DNA from: DATJFH01 sp035495815
GTDB taxonomy: Bacteria > Acidobacteriota > Terriglobia > Bryobacterales > Bryobacteraceae
NCBI GenBank assembly: GCA_035495815.1
Contig: DATJFH010000288.1
Span: forward strand, 1 to 17,146
Direction: 5' to 3'
DNA: 17,146 bases
Numbering within the stretch: the stretch's first letter is position 1; each line of letters starts with the position of its first letter. Made by a program: the position numbers and the translations under genes. Below are positions 1-8,455 of this stretch, piece after piece. The notes under the pieces were generated by a model. The model was given only the letters and a program-made list of their open reading frames with translations. It did no database searches and was not told the origin of the DNA.

Positions 1-2557
1 GAGGATCCGCCTTCAGCGCCGCCAGCACCGCCCAGCCGTCCATGCCCGGCATCATGACGTCGAGCGTGATGGCCTCCGGCCGGTATTGGCGGGCCATGCG
101 CAGTCCCTCCTCGCCGGAGGAAGCCACTTCCACGCGAAAGCCTTCTTTCGCCAGCGACCGCCGCAGCAGGTCGTGGACGCGCAGATCGTCGTCGATCACC
201 AGGACCACGCTGGCGCCGGCGGGAGGCTGCGGGTAGCTGGTTTCCGCCGCCTCGATTTCGGCCGCTTCCGGCGCCCGCTCGTTGTTGACTTGGGCGGGCA
301 GCGTCACCGTAAAAATCGATCCGTGCCCGATGACGCTTTCCACTCTTATATCGCCGCCCATCATATTACAGAATCGGCGGCTGATGACCAGTCCGAGCCC
401 GGTGCCGCCGAAACGGCGCGTCATGGAAGCGTCGGCCTGCGTGAACGGCTCGAACAGCTTGTCCATCTGCTCGGGGGTCATGCCGATGCCGCTGTCGGTA
501 ATCCTGAAAATGACCTCGCCGGTGGAGGGCCGTTTCACCTCGAGAGTCACCTTCCCGTGCTCGGTGAACTTGCAGGCGTTGCTGAGCAGGTTGAACAGGC
601 TCTGCCGGACCTTCGTCAGGTCGGCGTACATGGAGCCCATGTCGTCCGGTCCGGCCAGCACGAACTCATTGGAGTTCTTGATCACCAGCGGGTGAATGAT
701 GTTGACCACATCGTCCACCATTTTCCGGACATCGAAGTTCTCCAGGTAAAGATCCATCTTTCCGGATTCGATCTTGGAGATATCGAGGACCGCGTTGATC
801 AGCTCGAGCAGATGCTTGCCGGCGCTATGAATCTTGTTCAGGTCGGGAAGGAAATCCTCCTGGCCGAGGTCTTCGGCTTCCTCCCTCAGCATCTCGGAAT
901 AGCCGATGATGGCGTTGAGAGGCGTGCGCAGCTCATGGCTCATGTTGGCCAGGAACTGGCTCTTGGCCTCGTTGGCGGCTTCGGCGGCTTCCTTATCCCG
1001 CTCCAGGTCCATGGCGTGCTTCCGCTCGGTGATGTCGCGCGAATTGAGGATGATGCCTTTCACCGCCGGGTCGTCGAGAAGGTTGGTGGGCACGGCCTCG
1101 AGGATGCGCCAGGCGCCGGCCTTGTGCAGAAAGCGAAACTCGATGGGCGCGGCCGGCTCTCCTTTGCGGGGAGACCTGTTGAAAGCGTCCACGAACATCG
1201 CCATGTCCTGGGGATGGACGTATTCGAAGAAACGCTTGCCGATCAGATCTTCGGGCGCGTAGCCGAGCATGCGCCGCAAGGACGGGCTCTCGTAGAGCAC
1301 CATTCCGGCGGCGTCGAGAACCGTGATGACGTCGGAGGCGTGTTCGATCAGCGACCGGAAATGGAGCTCGCTTTGCCGCAGGGCCTCTTCGGCCTGTTTG
1401 AGACGCTGCTGGCGGGCGTCCACTTCGCGCACCATGCGCTGGAAACCGCGGGCCAGCTGGCCCAGCTCGTCCAGCCGCGTCGAGATGGCCCCCAGCTCGA
1501 CGCCCTGATAATCCTCCGCCTCCACCCTGGCCGCCGCCGCGGTAAGGCGTTTGACAGGACCGGCCAGCCGGCGGGCCACCAGTGTGATCATCAGAATCAT
1601 CAGCAGGAACGCCAGGGCCCCGATCAGCGTCACCCGCACGGCGAGCACCTTCACCGGCTGCAGAATGTACGCTTCCGGCACATTCAACGCGACCTTCCAG
1701 CCCGTCATCGGCGCGGTGGCCCAATACACGCGCCGGCCGACTCCGGCCATTTTCAGCGAATCGAAACCCTCCGGCCTCCGGGCCACGATCATTCCATCCT
1801 CGGGAATGACCGCCGCGGCGGACTGCGCCTGGGCTTCGATAGGATGCGCGATGAGTTTTCCTCCGCGGCTGACCAGAAACCCGTACTCGTCGTCCAGGCG
1901 GTCCGGCTTCGACGAGTCGGCGACGGTCGGGCGCAGCCGGATATTCACCACAATCGTGCGCATGCGGTCGACCGGGATATCCGCCCCGGCCACACCGAGC
2001 AGGCCGCCTCTTTCGTCATAGACCGGCTTGGAGATACTGATCAGGACCTTCGAGCTGCCGGGGTCCAGGAACGGCTCGCTGATGTAGGCCTCCCCCGTGC
2101 TCTTCGGACCGCTGTACCATTCGTACTTCGATTCGTGATAGTCATAGGCCACCGGGGCCGCATTGGGCCAACTCTGACGGTCTACCCGGATCAGCGCGTC
2201 CTTCTCCTTCCACGTCTTTTTCTCGTACGCGATATAGACGCTCTGGGCATCCTCGAGGGGCGTCTGGCTGAGGACGTTCGCCAGATAGCTGACCATGCCG
2301 CGGGTCTGCTCGGAGCCCTTGTCCTGCTGGTGGGCGGCGATGCCGTTCGGAGTCTCGCTCATCTTGGACACGAAGTCGTCCAGTTCGCGGGAAACGGAGC
2401 GCACCTGGCGGATCGCCTCGGCGTTGGTTTGGGACTCGACCATGGCGCCGCCGGTCTGATAGGTCACCCAAACGGTAAGAACCAGAAGCGCGCAGGTAGC
2501 GGCGCCGATGTACAGATTCAGCTTGGCGGTAACCGTGCGGGGCGGCCGTATCAGCAT
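1..2557 (-). CDS. Hybrid sensor histidine kinase (Cache-HAMP-PAS-HisKA-HATPase-REC), 3' end cut by window
   Basis: Inner-membrane sensor kinase that should autophosphorylate on His and pass the phosphate to a fused receiver. The ATG at 2557 opens a frame of 852 visible codons with no stop. In order: membrane segment about residues 14-36; periplasmic dCache-like sensor about 40-295 (WYSGP, SKPVYD and GVAGADI blocks); second membrane segment about 302-326; HAMP about 327-385; PAS about 398-520; HisKA with FLANMSHELRTPLN, phospho-acceptor His541; HATPase with N-box (NLLSNACKF), G1 (DSGIGM) and G2 (GGTGLGL); then a receiver with an IDDD acidic cluster and phospho-acceptor Asp833 (LDVMMPGMDG). The receiver's conserved Thr/Ser and Lys would lie beyond the edge, so further domains cannot be excluded. 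The Cache ligand is unknown: the segment before WY has Tyr, not the Arg of the amino-acid-binding Cache motif. No strong Shine-Dalgarno is seen. The cognate output protein is not in the window. Confidence 0.95.
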   Translation of the reverse strand, partial: MLIRPPRTVTAKLNLYIGAATCALLVLTVWVTYQTGGAMVESQTNAEAIRQVRSVSRELDDFVSKMSETPNGIAAHQQDKGSEQTRGMVSYLANVLSQTPLEDAQSVYIAYEKKTWKEKDALIRVDRQSWPNAAPVAYDYHESKYEWYSGPKSTGEAYISEPFLDPGSSKVLISISKPVYDERGGLLGVAGADIPVDRMRTIVVNIRLRPTVADSSKPDRLDDEYGFLVSRGGKLIAHPIEAQAQSAAAVIPEDGMIVARRPEGFDSLKMAGVGRRVYWATAPMTGWKVALNVPEAYILQPVKVLAVRVTLIGALAFLLMILMITLVARRLAGPVKRLTAAAARVEAEDYQGVELGAISTRLDELGQLARGFQRMVREVDARQQRLKQAEEALRQSELHFRSLIEHASDVITVLDAAGMVLYESPSLRRMLGYAPEDLIGKRFFEYVHPQDMAMFVDAFNRSPRKGEPAAPIEFRFLHKAGAWRILEAVPTNLLDDPAVKGIILNSRDITERKHAMDLERDKEAAEAANEAKSQFLANMSHELRTPLNAIIGYSEMLREEAEDLGQEDFLPDLNKIHSAGKHLLELINAVLDISKIESGKMDLYLENFDVRKMVDDVVNIIHPLVIKNSNEFVLAGPDDMGSMYADLTKVRQSLFNLLSNACKFTEHGKVTLEVKRPSTGEVIFRITDSGIGMTPEQMDKLFEPFTQADASMTRRFGGTGLGLVISRRFCNMMGGDIRVESVIGHGSIFTVTLPAQVNNERAPEAAEIEAAETSYPQPPAGASVVLVIDDDLRVHDLLRRSLAKEGFRVEVASSGEEGLRMARQYRPEAITLDVMMPGMDGWAVLAALKADP

Positions 2558-2577
2558 TTGTCTGTTCGCTACCGTAA

Positions 2578-2612
2578 CAAAAATAACACATTACGTGCGG
2601 TCGAAGGACCGC
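2578..2612 (-). terminator. Candidate Rho-independent terminator or attenuator after the ClC gene
   Basis: A perfect 6-bp stem GCGGTC/GACCGC (2597-2602 with 2607-2612) closes a 4-base loop about 20 bp past the ClC stop codon. On the minus strand it is followed, after about 12 bases, by TTATTTTT. The T-run is further from the stem than in a classical terminator and the stem is short, so this could be a weak terminator, an attenuator between ClC and the kinase, or chance. Confidence 0.35.
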
Positions 2613-2631
2613 CTGGCCGATTCCCGCGCAG

Positions 2632-4434
2632 CTAATTCCGAGCCCGGATGGCGCGCCCCGAAAAAGGAATGCGCAGGCGCAAAACCCGTTCCCGGCGGCG
2701 TTCTTCGTTCAGGCTCCGCACCCGGGCGAGAAGGAGATCATGAAGGGAGATCATTCCGGCCAGGCGCCCGGTAGCGGCGTCGATCACCGGCAGCCGCGTC
2801 AGACCGGTCTCCGCCATGCGGAAGACGACCACCCGCAGCGGCTCGTCCGAATAAGCCACCACCGGTTTCCGAACCGCCCCGGCCAGGGTAGCTTGCGGAT
2901 CGGCCGAGTCGATCAGCCCGCGCAGCTGTTTGCGCGTGATTACCCCCTGCAGACAGCCGCCGCGGTCCACCAGCGGATAGAGATGCTGTCCGCGCTGGGC
3001 GGGCTCGCGGAGCAGCGTATGCCGCAGGTCCTCGACGGCTGCCTCGGCGGGCAGGACGACCAGCTGGGACCGCATCACTTCCCGTACGAACAGGATCTCC
3101 AGCGGATCGGTCGAATACTCGCGCGACAGATGAAATCCGCGCCGGGCGACTTTTTCCGTCAGGATGGACCGCTTGAGCAGCAGCACCGTAGTGGCGTGCG
3201 CCAGCATCGCGGCCACCAGCAGGGGCAGCAGCACGTGGATATCGTGCGTCAGCTCGAGCGCGAACAGGACGGCGGTGAACGGCGCGCGCATCGTGCCGCC
3301 GAGGATCGCCCCCATGCTTACCAGCGGCCAGAATCCGACGCCCGCGCCGGGCAGGAACATCGCCTCGACGCCGCCCAGAGCCGCGCCCATCATCAGCAGC
3401 GGCGCGAGCACGCCGCCGGAAGTTCCCGAGCCGAGGGCAATCACCCAGATCGCCGACTTGACCAGCAGCACGCCGGCGATGACCGCGCGAGGCTGCTCCC
3501 CCTGCAGCAGGGACTGAATCGTGTCGTAGCCCACGCCCAGCGCCTGCGGGAAAATCAGGCCGCCCAACCCCACGGCCAGGCCGCCGATGGCCGGCCACCA
3601 TTTCCAGTGGACCGGCAGCTTCGTGAAGGCATCCTCGGCCGCGTACACACCGGCCGTCAGAAGCGCGGAAAGACCGCCTGCCAGCAGTCCGGCCACGACG
3701 CATCCGGCCAGGCCCCGCGGGCCGATGAAGATGGCGTGCGGCGGGGCCGGAAACAGGGGGCCCAGCCCTAGAATGTAGCGCCGCGCGGCGCCGGCAGTGG
3801 CGCTCGCCAGCGCCACCGGGATGGCGCTGCGGGGCTTCCACTCGAACAGCAATAACTCCACCGCCAGCAGCACGGCCGCCACCGGAGTGGCGAAGGTGGC
3901 CGACATTCCCGCGGCGGCGCCGGCCACGAGCAGGGTCTTCCGCTCCGCTGCCGTCAGGTGAAAAAGCTGGGCGATGACCGATCCGATCGCGCCGCCCGTC
4001 ATGATGATCGGCCCTTCGGCGCCGAACGGTCCACCCGATCCGATCGAGATGGCGGCCGAAACCGGCTTGAGAACGGCCAGCCGCGGCTGGACCTTGCTCC
4101 CGTTGATCAGGATGGATTCGAGCGCTTCGGGAATGCCGTGACCCCGGATCCGCTCCGAGCCGTAGCGCGCCATGAAGCCGATGATCAGCCCGCCCGAGAC
4201 GGGAACCAGGACTGCCAGCCAGCCGAGCTGGTTCGCGGCCGGGGAAACCATCACCGTACTCAGCCGGCCGTAATAGAAGACGTTGGTGAAGAACGCGATC
4301 AGCCGGAGCAGCGCCCAGGCCACACACGCGCTCACGCCGCCGATGCCGACCGCCAGCAGCGAAATGGGTATCAGCCGCGGAGAGGCCGTGAAATCACCGA
4401 GCTTCTGCGCATTGTCGGCCGGCGGCAAGGTCAC
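2632..4434 (-). CDS. ClC-family chloride channel/transporter with C-terminal CBS pair
   Basis: A 600-residue inner-membrane ClC protein moving chloride or a related anion. Signature blocks: GHGIPE (residues 98-103), corresponding to the GSGIP filter loop; GAEGP with gating Glu140; and GVLAP (341-345), corresponding to GxFxP. Two CBS domains follow at about 451-510 and 517-575, usually nucleotide-responsive regulatory modules. The GTG at 4434 was chosen because it overlaps the marR stop in a GTGA arrangement and because the longer ATG start at 4575 would add 47 low-complexity residues lying inside marR. In the helix carrying the internal proton-path glutamate of exchangers, the sequence here reads VEL (Glu193-Leu194), so that glutamate appears replaced by Leu, as in channel-like members. 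Whether it is a channel or an exchanger is therefore open. Co-transcription with marR is strongly implied. Confidence 0.95.
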   Translation of the reverse strand: MTLPPADNAQKLGDFTASPRLIPISLLAVGIGGVSACVAWALLRLIAFFTNVFYYGRLSTVMVSPAANQLGWLAVLVPVSGGLIIGFMARYGSERIRGHGIPEALESILINGSKVQPRLAVLKPVSAAISIGSGGPFGAEGPIIMTGGAIGSVIAQLFHLTAAERKTLLVAGAAAGMSATFATPVAAVLLAVELLLFEWKPRSAIPVALASATAGAARRYILGLGPLFPAPPHAIFIGPRGLAGCVVAGLLAGGLSALLTAGVYAAEDAFTKLPVHWKWWPAIGGLAVGLGGLIFPQALGVGYDTIQSLLQGEQPRAVIAGVLLVKSAIWVIALGSGTSGGVLAPLLMMGAALGGVEAMFLPGAGVGFWPLVSMGAILGGTMRAPFTAVLFALELTHDIHVLLPLLVAAMLAHATTVLLLKRSILTEKVARRGFHLSREYSTDPLEILFVREVMRSQLVVLPAEAAVEDLRHTLLREPAQRGQHLYPLVDRGGCLQGVITRKQLRGLIDSADPQATLAGAVRKPVVAYSDEPLRVVVFRMAETGLTRLPVIDAATGRLAGMISLHDLLLARVRSLNEERRRERVLRLRIPFSGRAIRARN

Positions 4435-4871
4435 GACGCCACCGCCCGCCTGCTGTGACGCAGAACGGAATGCAGAGCCCGCGCCAGCTCCGGCCCCGAT
4501 CGTTCCAGCTCGTTGCGGTGAACCAGCGCCAGCTTCCGCAAAGTCGCGCGGCCGGCCGGCGTGAGCCGGATCCAAACTTCGCGCCTGTCCTCCCTGCCCG
4601 GCCGGCGGGCGATCGCACCCAGGCTCTCCATGCGGTTGATCAGCTCGACCGCGCTGTGATGCTGGATGTACAGCCTGGAGGCGATCTCGCGAATGGTCGG
4701 CTTCAGGTCCGGCGGCAGGCCGTGGACGGCCAGCAGCAGCTGATGCTGCTGTGGCTCCAGGCCGTGCTCCCGGGCCGTCCCTTCGCTGAAATGCAGGAAC
4801 CGGCGGATCTGGCGGCGGAACTCCGCGAGGTCCCGGTACTGGCCCAGGAGAAGATCGCTGCTGTCATTCAC
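4431..4871 (-). CDS. MarR-family transcriptional regulator
   Basis: A 146-residue winged-helix dimeric repressor of typical MarR length. The recognition region reads TIREIASRLYIQHHSAVELI (about 59-78), and the wing reads ARRPGREDRREVWIRLTPAG (about 87-106), both classical for the family. The start is GTG at 4871: the frame is closed by a TGA only a few codons upstream, inside an inverted repeat, and no ATG is available near the N-terminus. There is no purine-rich Shine-Dalgarno in the 20 bases before it, so translation may be leaderless or initiate weakly. The stop overlaps the GTG of the downstream ClC gene, so both are probably made from one transcript. The adjacent perfect inverted repeat suggests autorepression. 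The effector ligand cannot be deduced. Confidence 0.93.
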   Translation of the reverse strand: MNDSSDLLLGQYRDLAEFRRQIRRFLHFSEGTAREHGLEPQQHQLLLAVHGLPPDLKPTIREIASRLYIQHHSAVELINRMESLGAIARRPGREDRREVWIRLTPAGRATLRKLALVHRNELERSGPELARALHSVLRHSRRAVAS

Positions 4872-4874
4872 ATT

Positions 4875-4893
4875 TATATCGTATCACGATATA
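4875..4893. promoter_or_regulatory. Inverted repeat upstream of marR, probable MarR operator
   Basis: TATATCGT-atc-ACGATATA is a perfect 8-bp inverted repeat with a 3-bp spacer, ending four bases before the GTG of marR. Its AT-richness contrasts with the GC-rich surroundings, and it contains or abuts the only TATAAT-like hexamers upstream of the gene. Its size and symmetry fit a MarR dimer site. Binding would block the promoter of both marR and the ClC gene. Assignment to this MarR is inference from position. Confidence 0.7.
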
Positions 4894-4937
4894 TTATCAT
4901 CCGGGCCGGATTCGAGGCTCACGGCGCGGCGTCCTGG

Positions 4938-7900
4938 CTAGTACAGGATCTTGACGGCGAACTCCCATTGCCGGTTCAGATTGGCCTGGCTCGAAATCAC
5001 GCCGAAGTTGGCGTTTCCCAAGCCGGTTCCGGGCGCGCCGAAAACGGGGTGGTTCAGGACGTTGAACATGGACGCGCGGAATTCCGCCCGGGCGCGCTCG
5101 GTCACCCGGAACGTCTTCGACAGGGTGGCGTCGACGTTGTTCATCCCCGGGGAGCGCACGCTCCCGATGTAGGGGCTGACGTTCCCGTAGGTGAAATCGG
5201 CGGGCTGCGCGAAAGCGGCGGTATTGAAGTACTTTCGCAGCCGATCGCCGATGGACCCGGTAACTCCGTCGGCGGGATTACCGGCGGCGTTGGGACGGCT
5301 GCTGCCGGCGCCGGCCGTGGCGCGGGACAGGCTGAACGCCAGCGGAAATCCGCCCTGGTAGGACTGGAACGTGGACAGCGCCCAGCCGCCGGCCAGCAGG
5401 TCCAGCGCGCGCGGCATGTTTCCCCCGAAGCGCCGCTTCTGGCCCACCGGCAGCTCCCAGGTCGCCGTTACCGTCAGCCGCTGCGGGACGTCGAACTGTG
5501 CATAGGCCCGCTCCGCCTGGCGATTGTATGCGTTGCCCGCGTTGGTCATGTCGCCGAGATTCTTGGCGATGGTATAGGAGACCAGCGCGGTGACTCCGTG
5601 CGAGGTGCGCTTCTCGAGCTGGATCTGGGCCGCGTGGTAGTGCGAGTTGCCGAAAGCCGGCGCCATGCGCGTCACGCCCGTGAACTGAGGATAGGGGCGC
5701 AGCAACTGCGTCTGCTGCACGGTTTGACCGGCCAGCGACCCGGTCGGGATCACTCCGAAAAACGGATTGGCTACCGGCGTCAATAGCGCCGTCCCCATGG
5801 CCAGATATCGGGGATCGAGCTGGTTCACGTTCTCGTTGATCGCGGTGGTGAAATCGGTCGGCGCGGCCGAGAGATGATAAGCGCGGCTGCCGACGTAGGA
5901 AGCGGTCAGCGCCGTCCGGGGCGCGATTTCGCGCTGGACGTCGAAGTGCCAGTTGTGGAACTGCGGCGTGCGGTCGGCGGGCTCGACGAACGAGATGTTC
6001 TGGCCGATGAGCGTCGCCAGGCCCTGCGAATTTCCGATGGGCGGCAGCTGGCCGTTGGGAAACGGATTGCGCAACAGATCCTTGGGCGTAATGCCGTCCT
6101 GCGTCGTCACCATGCTTGTGGTGTTGCTGTAGCCGGTGGCGTAAACGGCGCCGACCAGCGGAATGTAGGTGAGCGAGTAGCCGGTGCGGAGCACGGTCTT
6201 CGAATTCAGGCTGTAGGCCACGCCGATGCGGGGCGCAAACTGCCGCCAGTCGGATTCGTACAATCCGCGGGGCGCGCCGTTGACGCCCGCGTAGAGCAAG
6301 CCGCCGGTGAGCTTCAGGCCCGGAACCTGCAGCGGACTCGGAGTGTTGTAGGCGAAACCGCGCGTGGTTCGGTTGTAGCGCTCCGTCACGGGGCTCTGGT
6401 AATCCCACCGCAGACCGAGGTTCAGGGTCAGCTTCGAGGTGACCCGGAAATCGTCCTGAAAGTAGAGCGCCGAGTAGAAGTTCTGGATCGAGACGCCGGT
6501 GGCGGTGTCGATGGAGCCGCCGCTCGGATAGCCCAGCAGCATGGAAGCCATGGCCAGTCCCGACCCGGCCGCCGGCGTGTCCGCCCTCGGCCCTCCGGTC
6601 TGCGCCTGGTTGAACGAGAACGTGCCGGAGGGATTGTTGCTCGTCAGAAAATTTCCACGAAGCAGGTTGAACTGCACGCCCGTCTTATAGAGGTGGCGTC
6701 CGCGCTGCATGGAGAGGCTCGACTGGAGCGAATAATTGTATCCGGGCTGCTCCTTCCAGCCCACGCCGCCGACCAGCCCTTCGAAGCCGGTGACGGCAAT
6801 CGTCGGGAAGTTCTGGAACTGAGTCGTCCCGATGAACGACTGTGGAAACCCGAGCGACGCCAGGTCGAAATTAGCGGAGAAAGGTTGCTGCTGCTCCTTT
6901 CCGTAGGCCAGACCGGCGCGCGTATCGAGGACGGTTCTGGGACTGATGAGCCAGGTGTCGTCGACGGCGATCCCCTTATTCGGCCGGTGCACGACGTTGC
7001 GCCCGGGCGTGGCGATTCCGGGAAAATCGTAATTGAAATTGAAGAATCCCGTGCCCGTGTTGGTGCGTACGAACAACTGGTGCTTGTCGGTCAGCTTGTG
7101 GTCGAATTTCGTGATCCAGACATTGTTGCGGGTAGGCCACTTGCTGCTCTGCACGTAGTTGTTGACCCAGGGGGTAGCGGGGTTCACGTTCGGATTGTTG
7201 GGCGCAGGCCAATAGTTCATGATCTTCTGGGCCACCGGGTCCTGCAGGGCTGCGGGCACGATGTTGCCGGGAATCGGATCCCGCGTGGGAACGCCGTTCA
7301 CGCCGTGGACCGAAAAGGGATCGTAGATGGCGCCGCTGAACTCGGAAAAATTCCCCTGGCGCATTTTGGGGGTGGGCACGCTCAGGCTGGGGCCCTGGCC
7401 GTTGCCTTCCCTCGCGCCTTCATAGCTGAAAAAGAAAAACGTCCGGTTCCTGCCGTTGTACAGCCCCGGGATCCGGATGGGACCGCCGATGTTGAGACCG
7501 AACAGGTTCGCATTGTAGGGGGTCAGTTTCTGGCCGAGCCCGCGCTGGAAGAACAGGTTCGCGTCCACGGCCGAATTGCGCAGGTATTCGTAGAACGCGC
7601 CGTGCAGGTCGTTGGTTCCGGACTTGATCACGACATTGGTGAACATACCGGCCGCGCGCCCGTATTCGGCGGGCAGCGTGCCCATCAGCATCTTGATCTC
7701 GCCGACCGCGCCGGTGGCCGGAACCCACGGCGAAAGGTACAGGCCGCGGCCGACGTTGACCGTGTTCGAGACGCCGTCGACAGAGACTTCGCCGGTTGCC
7801 GGCGGCGAACCGTTGGCGGTGAACAGGACGTTGGTTCCGGTATCGGTGGGCCGCGTATCTTCGAGGTATCGATTGCCGACCACGCCCGCCGCCGCCATGT

Positions 7901-8354
7901 AGAGAAACAGGCTGCTGTGCCCCTTCAGCGGCTGGCTGTCGATGATCTTCTCGCTGATCACCGAGCCGAGCGAAGACGATTCGGCCTGTACGGCGGTTAC
8001 CTCGCCGGTGACCTGCACCGTGTCGGACGCCTGGCCGAGCGGCATGGCGACATCGACGCGAAGGTTGTCGTTGACGCTGACCTGAATCCCGTCGCGAACC
8101 GTGGTCTTGAACCCCGCGGCTTGCACCGTCAGGGAGTAACTGCCGGGCGCGACGAACGGAAAAACGTAGTGGCCGCTGGAATCGGCGGTGGAATCGCGCT
8201 GAATTCCGGTGTCCAGATTCTTGAGCATGACCGAAGCGCCGGGCACGCCGGCCTGCGTAGGATCGGAGATGCTGCCTTGTAACGTAGCGCGAAACTCCTG
8301 TCCCCAGGCGGAAAGCGCGACCAGAGCCATAGCGGCCGTGTAAATGGATTTCAT
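4938..8354 (-). CDS. Oar-like TonB-dependent outer-membrane receptor with carboxypeptidase-regulatory domain
   Basis: A 1138-residue protein. A Sec signal peptide (residues 1 to about 19, ending SAWG) precedes a CarboxypepD_reg beta-sandwich (about 22-105, with GASVMLKNLDTG and AAGFKTT). A plug-like region follows (DSQPLKGHSSL, VDGVSNTVNV), then the family block AEYGRAAG...IKSGTNDLHG, and a long beta-barrel whose last residues, EFAVKILY, end in an aromatic as expected for the assembly signal. No cysteine was seen, which is common for such barrels. The family takes up or binds large ligands at the outer membrane using TonB energy; the ligand here is unknown and no SusD-like lipoprotein or hydrolase is adjacent. 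The ATG at 8354 is chosen over an ATG nine codons upstream because GAGGG precedes it at the right distance and the signal peptide starts there. It follows the other receptor gene with 101 bp between. Confidence 0.92.
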   Translation of the reverse strand: MKSIYTAAMALVALSAWGQEFRATLQGSISDPTQAGVPGASVMLKNLDTGIQRDSTADSSGHYVFPFVAPGSYSLTVQAAGFKTTVRDGIQVSVNDNLRVDVAMPLGQASDTVQVTGEVTAVQAESSSLGSVISEKIIDSQPLKGHSSLFLYMAAAGVVGNRYLEDTRPTDTGTNVLFTANGSPPATGEVSVDGVSNTVNVGRGLYLSPWVPATGAVGEIKMLMGTLPAEYGRAAGMFTNVVIKSGTNDLHGAFYEYLRNSAVDANLFFQRGLGQKLTPYNANLFGLNIGGPIRIPGLYNGRNRTFFFFSYEGAREGNGQGPSLSVPTPKMRQGNFSEFSGAIYDPFSVHGVNGVPTRDPIPGNIVPAALQDPVAQKIMNYWPAPNNPNVNPATPWVNNYVQSSKWPTRNNVWITKFDHKLTDKHQLFVRTNTGTGFFNFNYDFPGIATPGRNVVHRPNKGIAVDDTWLISPRTVLDTRAGLAYGKEQQQPFSANFDLASLGFPQSFIGTTQFQNFPTIAVTGFEGLVGGVGWKEQPGYNYSLQSSLSMQRGRHLYKTGVQFNLLRGNFLTSNNPSGTFSFNQAQTGGPRADTPAAGSGLAMASMLLGYPSGGSIDTATGVSIQNFYSALYFQDDFRVTSKLTLNLGLRWDYQSPVTERYNRTTRGFAYNTPSPLQVPGLKLTGGLLYAGVNGAPRGLYESDWRQFAPRIGVAYSLNSKTVLRTGYSLTYIPLVGAVYATGYSNTTSMVTTQDGITPKDLLRNPFPNGQLPPIGNSQGLATLIGQNISFVEPADRTPQFHNWHFDVQREIAPRTALTASYVGSRAYHLSAAPTDFTTAINENVNQLDPRYLAMGTALLTPVANPFFGVIPTGSLAGQTVQQTQLLRPYPQFTGVTRMAPAFGNSHYHAAQIQLEKRTSHGVTALVSYTIAKNLGDMTNAGNAYNRQAERAYAQFDVPQRLTVTATWELPVGQKRRFGGNMPRALDLLAGGWALSTFQSYQGGFPLAFSLSRATAGAGSSRPNAAGNPADGVTGSIGDRLRKYFNTAAFAQPADFTYGNVSPYIGSVRSPGMNNVDATLSKTFRVTERARAEFRASMFNVLNHPVFGAPGTGLGNANFGVISSQANLNRQWEFAVKILY

Positions 8355-8357
8355 GGT

Positions 8358-8362
8358 CCCTC
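8358..8362 (-). promoter_or_regulatory. Ribosome binding site deciding the start of the first receptor
   Basis: GAGGG lies three bases before the ATG at 8354 (AGAGGGACC context). It favours this start over the in-frame ATG at 8381, which would add nine residues ahead of an otherwise well-formed signal peptide. Confidence 0.6.
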
Positions 8363-8455
8363 TGGGCGTTATTGTTAACACAGTGCGGCGGAGCGCACAA
8401 GGGCCGTTCCCAGCCCACCAGGGCCGGCTGCAGCCAGACCGATGCCGTTCGGAAT

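Noticed and set aside
86..2635. An open frame of 849 codons on the plus strand antisense to the histidine kinase
   Set aside because: It has no recognisable domain and mirrors the kinase codons; long antisense frames are expected in GC-rich genes. The minus strand encodes a complete kinase motif set.
4435..4575. A longer ATG start for the ClC gene
   Set aside because: The extra 47 residues are low-complexity and lie within marR; the GTG overlapping the marR stop is the better start.
5874..8282. An 802-codon plus-strand frame opposite the first receptor
   Set aside because: No domain is recognisable, composition is rich in Arg, Val and Gly as expected of a reverse frame, and the minus strand is clearly a TonB-dependent receptor.
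8373..8380. The palindrome TGTTAACA upstream of the first receptor
   Set aside because: Eight bases alone are too short to call an operator, and no regulator or second copy supports it.
8390..8455. Short GC-rich hairpins between the two receptor genes
   Set aside because: Stems of 4-5 bp and no following T-run; they do not make a convincing terminator.
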